Below are positions 13,986 through 25,997 of a DNA stretch of 64,000 nucleotides, piece by piece. The notes beneath the pieces were generated by a model that was given only the letters and a program-made list of their open reading frames with translations, was not told the DNA's origin and did not search any database. The DNA is from Promerops cafer. Taxonomy: Eukaryota > Chordata > Aves > Passeriformes > Nectariniidae. Every line of letters starts with the position of its first letter. The first letter of the stretch is position 1. The position numbers and the translations under genes are program-made. Location of the stretch: the NCBI GenBank assembly GCA_013398275.1, contig VZSE01002468.1:389029-453028 (forward strand), in the 5' to 3' direction.

Positions 13986-13999
13986 AGCGAGCTGCTAGC

Positions 14000-14165
14000 A
14001 TAGAATCATAGAGTATCTGGAGTTGGAAGGGACCCACAAGGATCATGGAGTCCAAGTCTTGGCCCAAGACAGCCTCAGGAATCCCATGTGCCTGTGAGTG
14101 TTGTCCAAACATTTCTTAAACTTCCTGGGAATAGGTCCATCAGTCATGTTATTGGCCATTAAGTC
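14000..14165 (-). mobile_element. CR1 LINE 3' end fragment, antisense
   Basis: Read on +, 'catagaatcatagagtatct', 'ggagttggaagggacccacaa' and 'ggatcatggagtccaagtc' are the reverse complement of the CR1 tail (tail motif near 14000). The copy runs on to about 14165 with 'cctgggaataggtccatcag'. It lies between the CpG island and the first visible TRIM45 exon. Confidence 0.85.
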
Positions 14166-15963
14166 CAAAATCAAGCCACCCTTTGCTTGTAGTGGTGTCC
14201 ACATGCTGGTTTGCATCTCACTTTAGTATCACTGGGCAACAGGCATGGGTATGGCAGGTGCTAGGACAAGAGGCTCACCTGCTGTACTGTCCCACTTTGG
14301 AAAAGACACATCTCCCAAAGGAAAAGGGGAACGTTAAGTTGCTGTTCTGCCTCTCTCTGCCTTCATGACCATTTACTGTGTGTATGAGCAAAGGCACCCC
14401 TAGGGAAAATGAAAGTCCTGTGGGAGTCCTGCCTAGTGTGGTTGCTACCTGCTGGTGATCGACCCGTGTGCTTGCCTGCTATATGTTGTAGAATTATTGC
14501 AGAAAGAAGAGGTAACTGCAACAGAGTTAGGAGTTGAAGAGGAGAAGACTGCAGTGGCCTGTAAGCCAGGCAGAGGACAGTCAGCACTATAGAAGAAAAG
14601 TGATGTCAAGCCTGAATGGCCTTCTGAAGCAAGGAGGTGACAGGCAGGGTCAGAAAAACACCCAGCAGCACAAACCAGGGAAGCCTCAGCCTGGATTAAG
14701 CAATTCAGACTATTCCCTCCACGTTTGGTGCTGCTTTCTGCTTGATTAGCAAATTCTTTCCCCAGAAGGAACTGAGATATACTCTTCCCTGCCCTGCCCC
14801 CCTGCACATACTGATGCCTGAGGGAAAATGGTTTAGACTCTTAGTTACCTTTCCACTCTGGGTGTAATTTTCAGCATACCATTCCGATTAGCTAATGCCT
14901 CATACCCCATGGAGCTGCTGAAGAGTGATAAGAGACCTTGAATAGCAGCCTGCTGCTCTGCCAGGGATAACTACAGAAGGGAGAAAGCAACAGAAAATTT
15001 GTCCCTGTGACCCACTTCCTATAGTATTTACTGCTATAATTTTTTCACCCCACTGGCATCTACAGACCCTCACTTGATTTAGTTGATGTCATAGCAGAAC
15101 AAGGGCTAAGGAAAACCATTTTGAAAGGATTTCCTGGTGTGTAGGGAAGGTTTCTATGGTTCTGAGTGCCATGGTTGTGTTCCTTGGAACAAGTGAGAGA
15201 GATCTTAGGCTGAAGTCACGCAATACTGGAAGGCTTTGAAAATGTGGTGGATCTAAGGGAGGTGAGTGGGAAGCAAAAGGAGAAGCATAAGAGGCTGTGG
15301 TGAGGTAACTTTGTGTTACCAGAGCAACTCTGCAGAGCTTGGTCCTTGGACTATGTCTTTGGTTATGGCTTGGAGCTCCCATTGCAACTACCACAAGTCA
15401 TTAGAGCAGGAGACAAGTAAGGAGAAGGAGGGTTTTACATCCTTCTCAATAACTAACTCCCAGTGTCCAAAATAGCAGAGAATGGAAATATTCTAGTGCT
15501 GCCCTGTGACATGGTAGATGTCTGGGTTGTAACAGGTTCTTTGTGTCCCATCCTTGATCTCTTCTGAGCAGGACTGAACCTGGCAACCAGAAGGAAGCCG
15601 AGTTTGACTTTTGGAATATTAAATGTTTTACTGTTTGACTTTCTTCTGGCAGTGGCCTGAACTAGATTTTCCCCTAAGGGATATTAGAGCTCACTTGCCT
15701 TCTTTCTGGAATCAGTGCTGACCATGCAGTCAGGGAGGCTCCAGGAGCAGCCTGACTGGGAGCAGCCCCTAATGAGCTCCTCCTTTGTATGGAGTCTAGT
15801 TCTCAGGAGAGCACAAGTCCTTTGGGGGAATTTCAGTGGAGACAGGAGAGAGCAGTGCACACTATAACTTGCAGCCTGTTGCAAATAGGCATTTGCAAAG
15901 GGTCTCAGTTTTTGTATTTTGTATCCAACATGCATAAAGTGATTGGTGTTGGCTCCTGCCTAG

Positions 15964-18900
15964 GAGACAGAAGAAAACGGCCTCCCATGCTGTGACAGAG
16001 CTGGAGAACCCCAAGGATTGCAGCCAGGCCGGGAAGCCTCTCCTGTGCCCCTCCCATCCCACAGAGGAGCTCCAGCTGTTCTGCGAGCAGTGTGACCAGC
16101 CCGTGTGCCGGCACTGCGTTCTGGGCAGACACCGTCAGCACCCCTGTGACTTCACCGGCAATGTCATCCACAGGCATGGGGACGCCCTGCGGGAGCTGCT
16201 GAAGAGCAGCCAGCAGCACATGGACACCCTGGAGGACGTGCTGAGCCAGGTCGATGAGATGGGCAGTGCCGTCCGCAGTCGCGCAGAGGCTGTGGCCACG
16301 GAGATCTGCCTGTTTGCCAGGGGCTATGTGAAAGCGATTGAAGAGCACCGGGACCAGCTGCTGAAGCAGCTGGAGGACTTGAAGGTGCAGAAGGAAAACC
16401 TGCTGCACTTGCAGAAGGCCCAGCTGCAGCAGCTGCTGCTGGACATGAGGACAGGTGTGGAGTTCACAGAGCACTTGCTGATGAGTGGCTCAGATGTGGA
16501 GATCCTCGTCACCAAAGGGGTGGTGTCCAGCCGTCTGACAAAGCTCAACAGCATTGCTTACAGCACCCACCCCAGTGTGGATGACAGGATCCAGTTCTCC
16601 CCCCATGAGAGGGCAGGGCAGTGTTGCGGCTATGAAGTTTTTGGGGCCATTCTCAATAAAGTGGTTGATCCAGCCAGATGTACCCTGCATGGGGAAGGTA
16701 ATGAGGTGCTGTACAGCAGCTGAATGGGAGTGCACTGCTCCCTGGAGTCACCCCTCTGCTCTCTGTACCCACATGGTGTGCAGCTTCTGGCACTGTTGAT
16801 TCCCTGCTGTCCAGGCATTGACCAGGGGCAGAGGTAGAGCCTCAGCAGAAGTTGCATTGCATGCCTTTGGGAGCTGTGCTGGGCAGGGAGCCAGGCAGTT
16901 TTTCTCATCCACATGTGCAGAGCATGTGGCACTGCCCTCCACAACATCACCAGCCTCAGCATGGGGCTGAGGCATGAGGAGGGCTCACTCAGGGGATGGG
17001 AATGGCGCCTGCAATAGCAGGACGTGATGATTAGCTGGTGGTCCAAGCTGTTCTGCAGCATGAGCCCAGGCAGATCCCCTTTGTGGATGAGTAAGTTTTT
17101 CCCATTACAGCTTCTGCTGAGATTGCTATAGGAATACCTGGCAATACCTTGATGGTTTTACGGATATTTGCTCACTAAGGGCTTGGAACTGGGCCAGCAA
17201 ACAGATAATGTTCAGACCATCCCACAGAGTACAGCCAGCTCTGGTCAGTAATGGTTTGTGCAGGGGAAATGAGACAGACCCAGGGCTTGTTCCATCCCTT
17301 CTGTGCCAAACTGTAGGTATTGATTTCTTTGGGGCACAGTGGGGTGCTGTTTCTTCTTCCTCTGGGTTGCATGGTGCATCTTGAGGTCTTCTGGGAAGGT
17401 GCCAGCTGGGCTTAGAGTGACAGGCAATAAGACCCCCGTGGTCCATACAGATCTCTGGCTAAACCTGCCAGACATCTCTCAGAACCTATGGCTTCCACTC
17501 TCTCCTGATACCCAGTCATACATTGACTTTTCTCTGTGAGTGGAAGGAGCTGTACACCCCAGAAGAAAAGTCCTGGCTGTGCTCTGATGGGGCTGCAACT
17601 CTGCAAAATAGGTGGGAGGTGGCAGTCATGGCTTGACTTGAATCCTTTGTAGTTCTGTTTCTTTCTGGTTTGGTGTTTGGTTTTTTTTCCCAGATCTCCA
17701 CAGTGCCCGTCAGAACCAGCTGAGTGGCTTTACCCTGCTGTGCAAGGACACTACAGGGGAGCGCATGGGGCGGGGAGGAGAGGCTGTGCGGGTCACCATC
17801 ACCCACAAGGACAAGAGGGACTGGTGGGTATTTCACCCAGTAAATCCCTGGCTTAGCCTTTCAGCCTCCCTTCTCCTGGCTCCCTGCTTGCTAAGGCGGG
17901 TGGGAGGATGTGCTTCAGCATGTGGGTCAGAATCTGTAGAGGAAAAGGCACTACTCTTTTTCCCACAGTGCTTCCTATTGGTTGTGTTTGGGTGGATGGT
18001 GATTGCTGAGATTTGTAGTAAGTCTTTGATTGATTTGGGCTTCTCAAAGGATTCAGCTCCTTGTGTGTGTTGCTAGGCAGGGTCAGAGGGAGCTGTTGTT
18101 CCTTCTCACTCCTCCCAGCAGACACCTGGGGCTCCTCCTTTTGTTAATACCTAATAAGCGTAAGTCACTGCACCCCCTGTATGACAGTCACAAGTCAGAG
18201 AGTTCACCAACCCCACGAGCCTCTGACAGCTCAGGGAAGTACCTTCTTCATGTTCTGGAGAAAGAATCTGTGTTGTGCTTTTGTCCTTTTTCCTGTAGTT
18301 GCAAGCATTGAGTACTTTAACATGTTTGAAGGTTTTCTAGCAAAACCAGGAAAGGCTGCACTTGAGCTCCTTGGTGTTTCCAGAAGGAAAATGACCAACC
18401 AGAAAAATTTATAATTATATTTTTTTCCAGACCACACTTGTCACTGAAGAGTAGCCAGGCACAAAAGCAGACCCAGTTAGGGGTTCGTTCTTAAGAAAAA
18501 TATCTATTGTTTTATAGTAGCTGGAACCAGATGCCAGCATTAATTTGTTCCAGGAACACTCATGATGGGATGACCTGCTGAAAAAAAGGGACAGAGCACT
18601 AAAACCCTTTGCTGTGTTGACAAAGCACACCAAAGCAGTGCTGGCTGCACAGATGCTTATCAATAGAGCATCATTGTCCACGAATATTGTTCCAATGTAA
18701 CTTCTTTCCAGAAGTGCACCTATAATGTAGGTGCGTGCCTGAGGAGTTTCTGGATTTCTCTTGGTGGAGTAGAGGTCGCTGTGGCCACATTAACTCGTTT
18801 TCTTGCTCTTGCCTGTATGCAGTTGCTACATGGGTTGCTGAAAGCTGACTGGCTTTGCTTTGAGGCACAACAGCTGCAGAAGAGCATGAAGTATCACCCC

Positions 18901-20989
18901 ACAGTTCATGGCAGGAAATTATGTAGGCAGCTGTATTGATGTGAAGTGTTGGGGGTGGGGAATACAGATTATAAACTGTCATGTAGTGGGGCGCAGGAAA
19001 CTAATTAATGGGGATTAGCAAGAACATCTTCCTCTTTGCAGAGCTGCCTGATAATTGTCTGTGAAAACAGACAATCTTCCTGTGGAGCAGGCAATTTTTC
19101 CTCAAGTAACCAGCTGAGGCTTTCTCTCTAGCACTGTTCACCAGGATTCCCTGTGAAACACAATGAGCTTCACTACAAAAAGGGAAAGTTTACCAGCAAG
19201 GACCTAGAACTCCTCAGCATTGAAGGCAAGAGTTGGGGTCAGTGCAGTTGGGAGAGTAGCTAAAGTGATTCAAACCTACGCTATTATATCCTGTCTTCTT
19301 AATGGGTTTTTCTGGAGGTAACTGCTTGCTGAATCTGTGAATTTACCCCATTTCTGTGGCCTCTTATCTGATGGGATAATCTGACTTGTAAGTGTGCTGT
19401 GTGTCATCTTCTGCCTTTTAGGTGAGCAGGTTGCTGCAAATCCTTGCAGTGCAACTGGCTATGTGTGACTTACTTTGTATGGTAATTTGCAGCTTCCAGT
19501 AACAGGGGTATGTGAAAGCCACTCTAGGCCAATCTAGGCCAAACTCTGGTCTACATTTAAAGCAATTTTCTGCTGGTCGCTGACCTCTTGGATGTCTCTC
19601 CACTGTTCACAGTGCAGTCAAGCCAACAGTGTGTGATAATGGTGATGGGACCTACTGTATTTCCTACAGCCCTGAAGAGCCAGGCTTGTATGCTGTCTGC
19701 GTCTGTGTGAAAGGGCAACATGTGCAGGTAGCATTTCTTGTTTCTCTTGCGCTGCTTCTTCTTTACCTACTTTTCTTTTCTTAGGTATTTGTTTTAAATC
19801 TGTCTAAGGATTACTTCTACCACATAGCAGTTTAAGGCTGGGCTTAGTGATCTGTGACTGACAGGGTCACCCAGACGGTGTCTGAGAATGCAGACACATC
19901 TGACAGCACCCACTGCAGCAGCCTCTCTGCTTGTCCTCCGCAGGGCTCTCCCTTCACTCTGATGGTGGAGCACAAGTTCCGTGAGCACCGGGGGGTGTTT
20001 CACTGCTGCACGTTCTGCTCCAGCGGAGGCCAGAAAGCCGCTCGCTGTGCCTGTGGTGGGACCATGCCAGGTGGGTGCTCAGCTCTCCTCACGCTGCTGG
20101 GATCAGGAGGATTTGTTGCACTAGTGGATAGAGGTGTGAGGAGATACTCCCACCCAACTCCCACCTTGGACATGCACCAGGAATGTGGTAAACTGTGCGT
20201 ACATATGTTCTGATGGGGTGACTGCAGCAGGGAGAAATGCAGGGGGACAGATGAAGGGTCTTTGTGGCACATCCCATGGACAGAAACCTGAGCCAGCTGT
20301 GCAGGAGGTGGGGCAGGGCACCTCAGCCTTTCAGCCCTTCTGAGTGAGGCTGAGCAGCATTGCACCTACAGTGTTTCTGTTCCAGTGCTGGCATGTTGGG
20401 AGCTTGTGAGCTGTGTCACACAGTGACCAACTCTGGAGAAGCCTCAGTCCATACTTAGGACAAGAGTTCAACTCCCTTACTTGTTTAATCCCAACCATCT
20501 TCCCTGTCCTTCACCTGCATGTGTCATCGTGTGTTTTGCATGTTTTTATGATAGAACTGACCTCTTCCTTTCTCTGTGCTTGATATGTATCTTTGGCCAT
20601 AGCCACAAGCAGCTGGCATGGGGTTCTGGAAGCCCATGTATTGCTTTATTCAACAGGCAAATCATCAGCTTTCCCCAGCTATTGAGATGAGTTGTTTCTT
20701 TATGGAGCCCTGGCAATTTTGGCTTTGAATATGCTGTGTTCTCATCATTTTAGAGAAGTCATTCGGCCAAAGCCTATAACACACTGGGATTTTCTGGCCC
20801 ACTTTGGGTTGAGCTACTGGTACCTCTTCCCTTGCAGGTGGGTACCAAGGCTGTGGCCACGGACACAAAGGTCACCCTGGCTGCCGCCACTGGTCATGCT
20901 GTGGACAAGTGAAGGAGAGCTCAGAGTGTTTGTGTGGGCCACCCAGCGACGCCTCACAGGGGAGTTTGCTCAGGACAGTAGCACTCTGA
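15964..20989 (+). CDS. TRIM45: TRIM45, partial: B-box 2, coiled coil, filamin repeat and C-terminal tail (RING exon not seen)
   Basis: Exons read 15964-16697, 17694-17823, 19613-19727, 19944-20070 and 20838-20989 (stop TGA 20987-20989), all GT-AG with consistent phases, giving 418 codons. The first exon begins at a spliced acceptor (AG|G AGA CAG) and corresponds to the end of B-box 1 in human. Visible parts in order: B-box 2 (CPSHPTEEL, LFCEQCDQPVCRHC, HRQHPC), a long coiled coil with EEHRDQLLKQLEDLKVQKEN, a filamin-type Ig repeat ending DNGDGTYCISYSPEEPGLY and GSPFTLMV, and a Cys/His/Gly-rich tail ending SLLRTVAL as in human. Human TRIM45 is about 580 residues, so about 160 N-terminal residues (RING, B-box 1) are missing. 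The family is a RING ubiquitin ligase reported to damp MAPK signalling and to stabilise p53. Neighbour VTCN1 supports the identity. Confidence 0.95.
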
Positions 20990-21142
20990 GCAGCCAGGTG
21001 AGCTCCTGGGAGTCCAGGGCACTGCTGCTGGCTACTCCAGGAGCACAAATGATCCGTGAGGATCCATATGATCTATTCCTGCATAGCCTTGTTGCCAGCA
21101 AACACCATGATGTGTGTGAGTTGAGAGGAGGGGATGAGGGAA

Positions 21143-21148
21143 AATAAA
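21143..21148 (+). promoter_or_regulatory. Poly(A) signal AATAAA of TRIM45
   Basis: AATAAA lies about 155 bases after the TRIM45 stop and is followed at once by a GTGTGCCTTATGTT stretch, a plausible GU-rich downstream element. Confidence 0.65.
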
Positions 21149-21169
21149 AGTGTGCCTTATGTTCCACCC

Positions 21170-24100
21170 AGGGGTGTGTATGCAAAGTTATTTTGTGCTC
21201 AAACAGGAGCAAATTCTGGGAATTGTACTGCTGCCTACACTTCTGAGGACCTGTAGCCCGTGGGGACATGCTCTACAGGGAAACTCAGTCTGAGCAGTTA
21301 CCTGACAGGAGGTTCAAGATGTGTCCTATTCTGCAGGGTTAACAGCCTCTGCTGTCCTTCTTGATGAGGTTAAAGCTACTCTTTGGGGCCCATTCCAAAG
21401 GGTTTGTGGTCATGCCTTTTAAAGGCTTGGCAACCTGAATATGGCTTCTGCCTCCCTGTTGGATATGCATCTGGATTCCAGCCTTGGATGTGTGCACATA
21501 GCACAGTCATGCTTCTGGGAGCTGCTCTTTGTTTGCAACTCCTACACTTCTTCCAGGTAAACTGTAGTCTCATTATACCCTGCCTGCAAAGTAGGGGCAA
21601 GGCGAGTTAGTAATGTGTCTGCAGGAAGCCCAGAAAACCTCATGGCACCGATAGGAACAGGGATCAGAGTATCATTCACCTGGTCTGTATGTTCTCCATG
21701 GAGATGATGTGGGACACAGTGCTGCTAGGGGTGATGGGGGAGCCAGGGGAGTGCCCAGCTCACCAAGGGAAGATCTGGGGGCAGTTTGAGCATCAGTAGG
21801 AGTCACAGACACCAGTTTGCAATTGTCTGTCCAGAACTGGAGCACAGGAGATGGAACACAGCAAAACTCCTGGATTTGGCTTGTGCAAGCTTGGCAAGGC
21901 ACTTACCAACCCATAGTTGAGGAAATGGCATCTGTGATGAGGAAGAAGAGGCGATTGCCAGCCTGCTGGCTGCTGCCAGCTGCTTGCCTGGGTGAAGCAG
22001 ACACCCTGAATGCCTTCCTTTACAAAACACATTTGTGTCATTGAGGCTGGGAAGACCACTGCCCTGAGGGTAACCTTGCCAGCAGGTGTGTGTGGCTAGG
22101 GGCTCCTAATTCTGCCTGAGGAGCTGGGCACAAAGGTCCCACTGCTGGTCACTCAGGGAGAGGAATGCTGCTGCACTGTCAACAGCGAGGACTGGGTCTT
22201 GCGTTCTGCATTGTGACAGCTGGCTTGTAGATACCTGCTCTATTTGCTTGCTCTCATTGTTGTTTGTTCCCCTTACAAACCCAGTTTTGGAACTTCTTCC
22301 CAGCAAAGAAGTTCCTTATGCAAATGCTTCCCTGTCGAACAATCAGGGAAGGCTAGGCAGTTTACATCTCCAAGTTAGGCAGTTTAAATCTCCAAGCTGC
22401 TGAGTCTGAAGTTTCAAAGTGAAAGTTTAGTTTGAGTTAACCTTTAATGGAACAAATAGTAACTCATTCTCATCCTTGCTATGTACAGAGTCAATGCTCA
22501 GTGCAGAATGTGATGCAAACCAAAATGCCTAACTTTTTGCATCTAATTCTTGCTCCCCACCCCACTAGGTGTGTTGTTTTTTCTCAGAGCTTCCATGCTG
22601 TCTTGCAGAGGGAACACATAAGGACAGCACTACCTTCTAGGCACAATATTTCTGACCAAAAACATCTTAGTCCTCTCAGACAGAGGAATGTGTTTTCTCT
22701 TTGTGTTAGGTATCCCTTACACACCCTGTCGCTGACGTTTTCCAAGAAACTGTTTGTCAGAATTACACCAATGAAATTTAAACCCTCCAGGGAACTGCAG
22801 CTCTCCATTTGACATGGGCAGAGTTTTTGGACAGCTTGGGTCAGGCCCTGGTATTGATTTTTTCTTCTTGTTAGTCTTGAAGGCCCCATTGGTCGCAGGG
22901 ATTAGGAAGTGTTGGCCAGCAACCACTGTGTGCTTGGTGTTTGTTGTGCATGAGGATATCTTGAAGAATGATCTTGATAAAAGACAATTAATGACTTTAG
23001 TCACTTGGAGGGGGGAGGGGGCTAGGTTGGAGTATCCTCCCATTATTTGCCAGCAGCCTTTGCCCTCAGTCTTTATAATTCAGAGTACTTTGCAAATTAA
23101 TACATCCTTCTGATCTGCTGGAGTCTGACATTGGACCCCAACAACCATTCCCAAGATAGGCTTCCAGTGCTGTGTTGGTAAACACCTGTGTCAGGGGGTG
23201 CATGAGGAAGTGTAGTTAGTCTGCTGGGCTATATGATGTTATTTCTGTCCAGCTGGTCCTTGAGGTAATAAAGGTATTTTCAAGACAGACATGAATGCAG
23301 TGCTGACAGGACTGCACTAGTAGATACTGATATTTTTTTTCCCAGGACAAAAGCTCCTGATAAGCCTGTCTCCAAAATTTGGAGAAAAAATGAACATGGG
23401 GAGGGGTTTTGGGAGCCAAGAGAAGAGGATTTACCCCCTCAATAGGGAAAACAGTGTAGCTGGAAGAGAAACCATAAAGAACAAGAGACTGTGGAAAACC
23501 TGGAAGGGTGCCTGGAGCCTGAAAGGCTCCATGTAGGGTGCTTCTGGAGTCAGGGTCAGGCTAAGGTATCTCTCCTTTGCAAGGCAAAGCACACTGGTGA
23601 CACGACTGTGCTTGTGCCTCTGTTTCACAAGTGTCTATTTTGTCCCAGATGATCTCAGGAGCAGAGCAGATTCTAGCTCAGATGGGCTGCTTCTTTTTCC
23701 CATAGCAGAAGGTGGTTCACAGGGGTGCACCACCTGATGGGAATGCCATGTCAGGACAGACCCACATGCAGTGTGGAGGACTTTGTGTGTTTGCAGCCCA
23801 GGGTGGCTCAGCACCCCTCTCTTTTGAGAGATGAGGGCTTGTTCTGAGTGCTGCTGCTTCCAGCTTCCCTTCACAGGCAGGTGAGGCTGAGGACAGACAT
23901 TGCCAATAAGGCAGTGTCAAGTTCTCCTTCCTGATCACTAGTGTTCTCATTTGTGGTTCTTCTCAAGCACCTCTTGACATCATTGTTACAGATGTGGGAT
24001 CATAAGGCTGGAAGGATGTCCTGCATTTTGGGTCAAACCCCAAGAAAAGCTTTCATCTCTTTTACCTTGCTGGCTGCTGACACCTCTGTGGAATGCTCTG

Positions 24101-25990
24101 TCAAACTTGCCACAACTCCATCTTCTCCTTCACTGATAGCTCCTGCAGCATTCCTGTGACACTGAAATAAGGTGTGAACTTCCTATACGCAGGGGAACTC
24201 TTCTGTAGGGTACCAGCTGCTTGTCTTCTCCTCAGTGAAGGCAGCTGATGTGTCCCAGGTGTTCACCAGCTCTCACAGACAATGTGGGACCAGATCCTGC
24301 TGTCACATTTGGTTGGATTTGCTAATAAATTCAAGATTGGTAAGAGCTGGGCAGATCGTGGCCCAGCCACGTGGTCTGTGACTGGTCGTAGTCACAGACC
24401 CTTGGTTTCTTTGGGAAGTATCCTGAACATCTCTCGGGGTTTTTTTGCAAGTATGAGCATACAGGCAGGAGTAGGCTCCAGCATGAGCTGCTCAGAAATG
24501 AACGTGGTGTTGCCCTGGGGAATGGGACTTGCCCTGGTCCTGCTGGGGCTGCCTGTGCCTGAGAAGCAGACGTGTTTTTCCAACGTGGAAGTAACCTGAT
24601 TGTTGACTGTGCAATGGGGTGTGCTGTGGCTGACCTGGAGTTAACTGGAGCAGAAAGGGCACACCTTGTCTGCCCACTGCACACGCAGCTGTAAATCAGG
24701 TGTCACCACAGCCATTAATCAAGTGTCACCGAGGGCAACAGGATATTTCTTAATGTGCGTTTCCCACCAGGCCACTGTGGCCTAGAGCTATTCTTAGCTT
24801 CTTGTACTGTACTGCTAAATTATGAGAGGCTTAATAATCAACAGAATGCTGAAAAATAATGAGGATTTTTTTTCTCCTGATTATCATCACTGGCCAGTAT
24901 TGATTGGTCTTGATTTTTAACCTCCAGTTATTGCAGAGAAAGTAGTTTGATTTTTTTAGGTGCTGGACTGTTCCCAGCTCCTCTGGGCATCCTCAGCTCT
25001 GCATGGGAAAGCTGTTCACTCCCACTAACTATCCAAACTTGCTAGAGATAGCTACAGACTGTCAAAAATCCCCTTTTTCCCATCCTTCCCGGAACACAGT
25101 CCAAGAAGGATTTTCCTTTCGGGAAACTGAACATGGTGGTGCAAGCTGCCTTCCCTTTCCTACCTTTCACAACCTGTCTGCCCTTCTCAACCTGTTATTC
25201 CCAAGAGCTGCTCATCCTGCCCCCGGCCTCATCTGAGACCAAGCCCAGAGGGAAAGACCTGCAGGGTCTTGCAGGTGCCAGTTTCTTTCCTTTACATGCT
25301 CCAAAGTGCACCACACTGGCAGACCTGAGAGCAGCAGGACCTGGCCTCTGCAGCAAGAGGTGGTTTGGCCTGAAGGAGTTCAGTGGGATTAAAGACCAGT
25401 CAGAAAAGGGGCTGCTGTCAAACCTGTGTGGCTCTGAGAGCACTGCTGAGCTCGTAGGAGCTTCTTAGTACAGCACAGAAAGGCAGGGGAGACTCACAGT
25501 GTGACTGGGGCCAGGAGGGGGACCCACAGGTGGGACCTCTCTGCCCAGTGCCAAGAAAGGGGCTGGAAATTTTTGTAGGGAGACCTGAGCTAGTCCTGGT
25601 TATGACACAACCCCTCAGTGATGGGTAAACTGCAGATCTCCCGGGACACTTGTGCACTCTAACCCCAGGATTAGCTGGCTACCAAACCACAAGCTGTAAT
25701 ATTTTTTGTCTTAAATAAGACATGTTTCTTAAATGGATGTGTAGGAGGTCTCTCCTGTTGTCCCAGTGTCTAACCAGACCTCCCTGCTTATGACTGCCCT
25801 GTGGGGGGGAGTTGAGATGCTCAGAGTTTCCTCATTCCTGAGAGTTCAGTGCTTGGGCTCACCACTCCTTAGCTGCATTCAGTTATTTAAGCAGGACAGC
25901 TTGGGAGGATATATCATGCAACAGACAGGGACTGTGCTGAACAGTGTGGGACCTTCAGGCATCTGGTGTTTGACTTGTCTCCTTAGATGC
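21170..25990. other. Spacer between TRIM45 and VTCN1
   Basis: About 4.8 kb with no coding exon I can support. It includes a small 22-bp direct duplication at 22354-22397. It should contain the VTCN1 promoter and any 5' untranslated exon, but I could not place a transcription start; no CpG island marks it. Confidence 0.55.
22354..22397. repeat. 22-bp direct tandem duplication, two copies
   Basis: taggcagtttacatctccaa followed by 'gt' is repeated immediately as 'taggcagtttaaatctcc' plus 'aagc', differing at two positions. It is a simple local duplication with no known role. Confidence 0.8.
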
Positions 25991-25997
25991 TGTGACC

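Noticed and set aside
15905..16474. 189-codon minus-strand frame
   Set aside because: Antisense shadow of the conserved TRIM45 B-box and coiled-coil exon (Leu/Gln-rich mirror of CAG/CTG codons).
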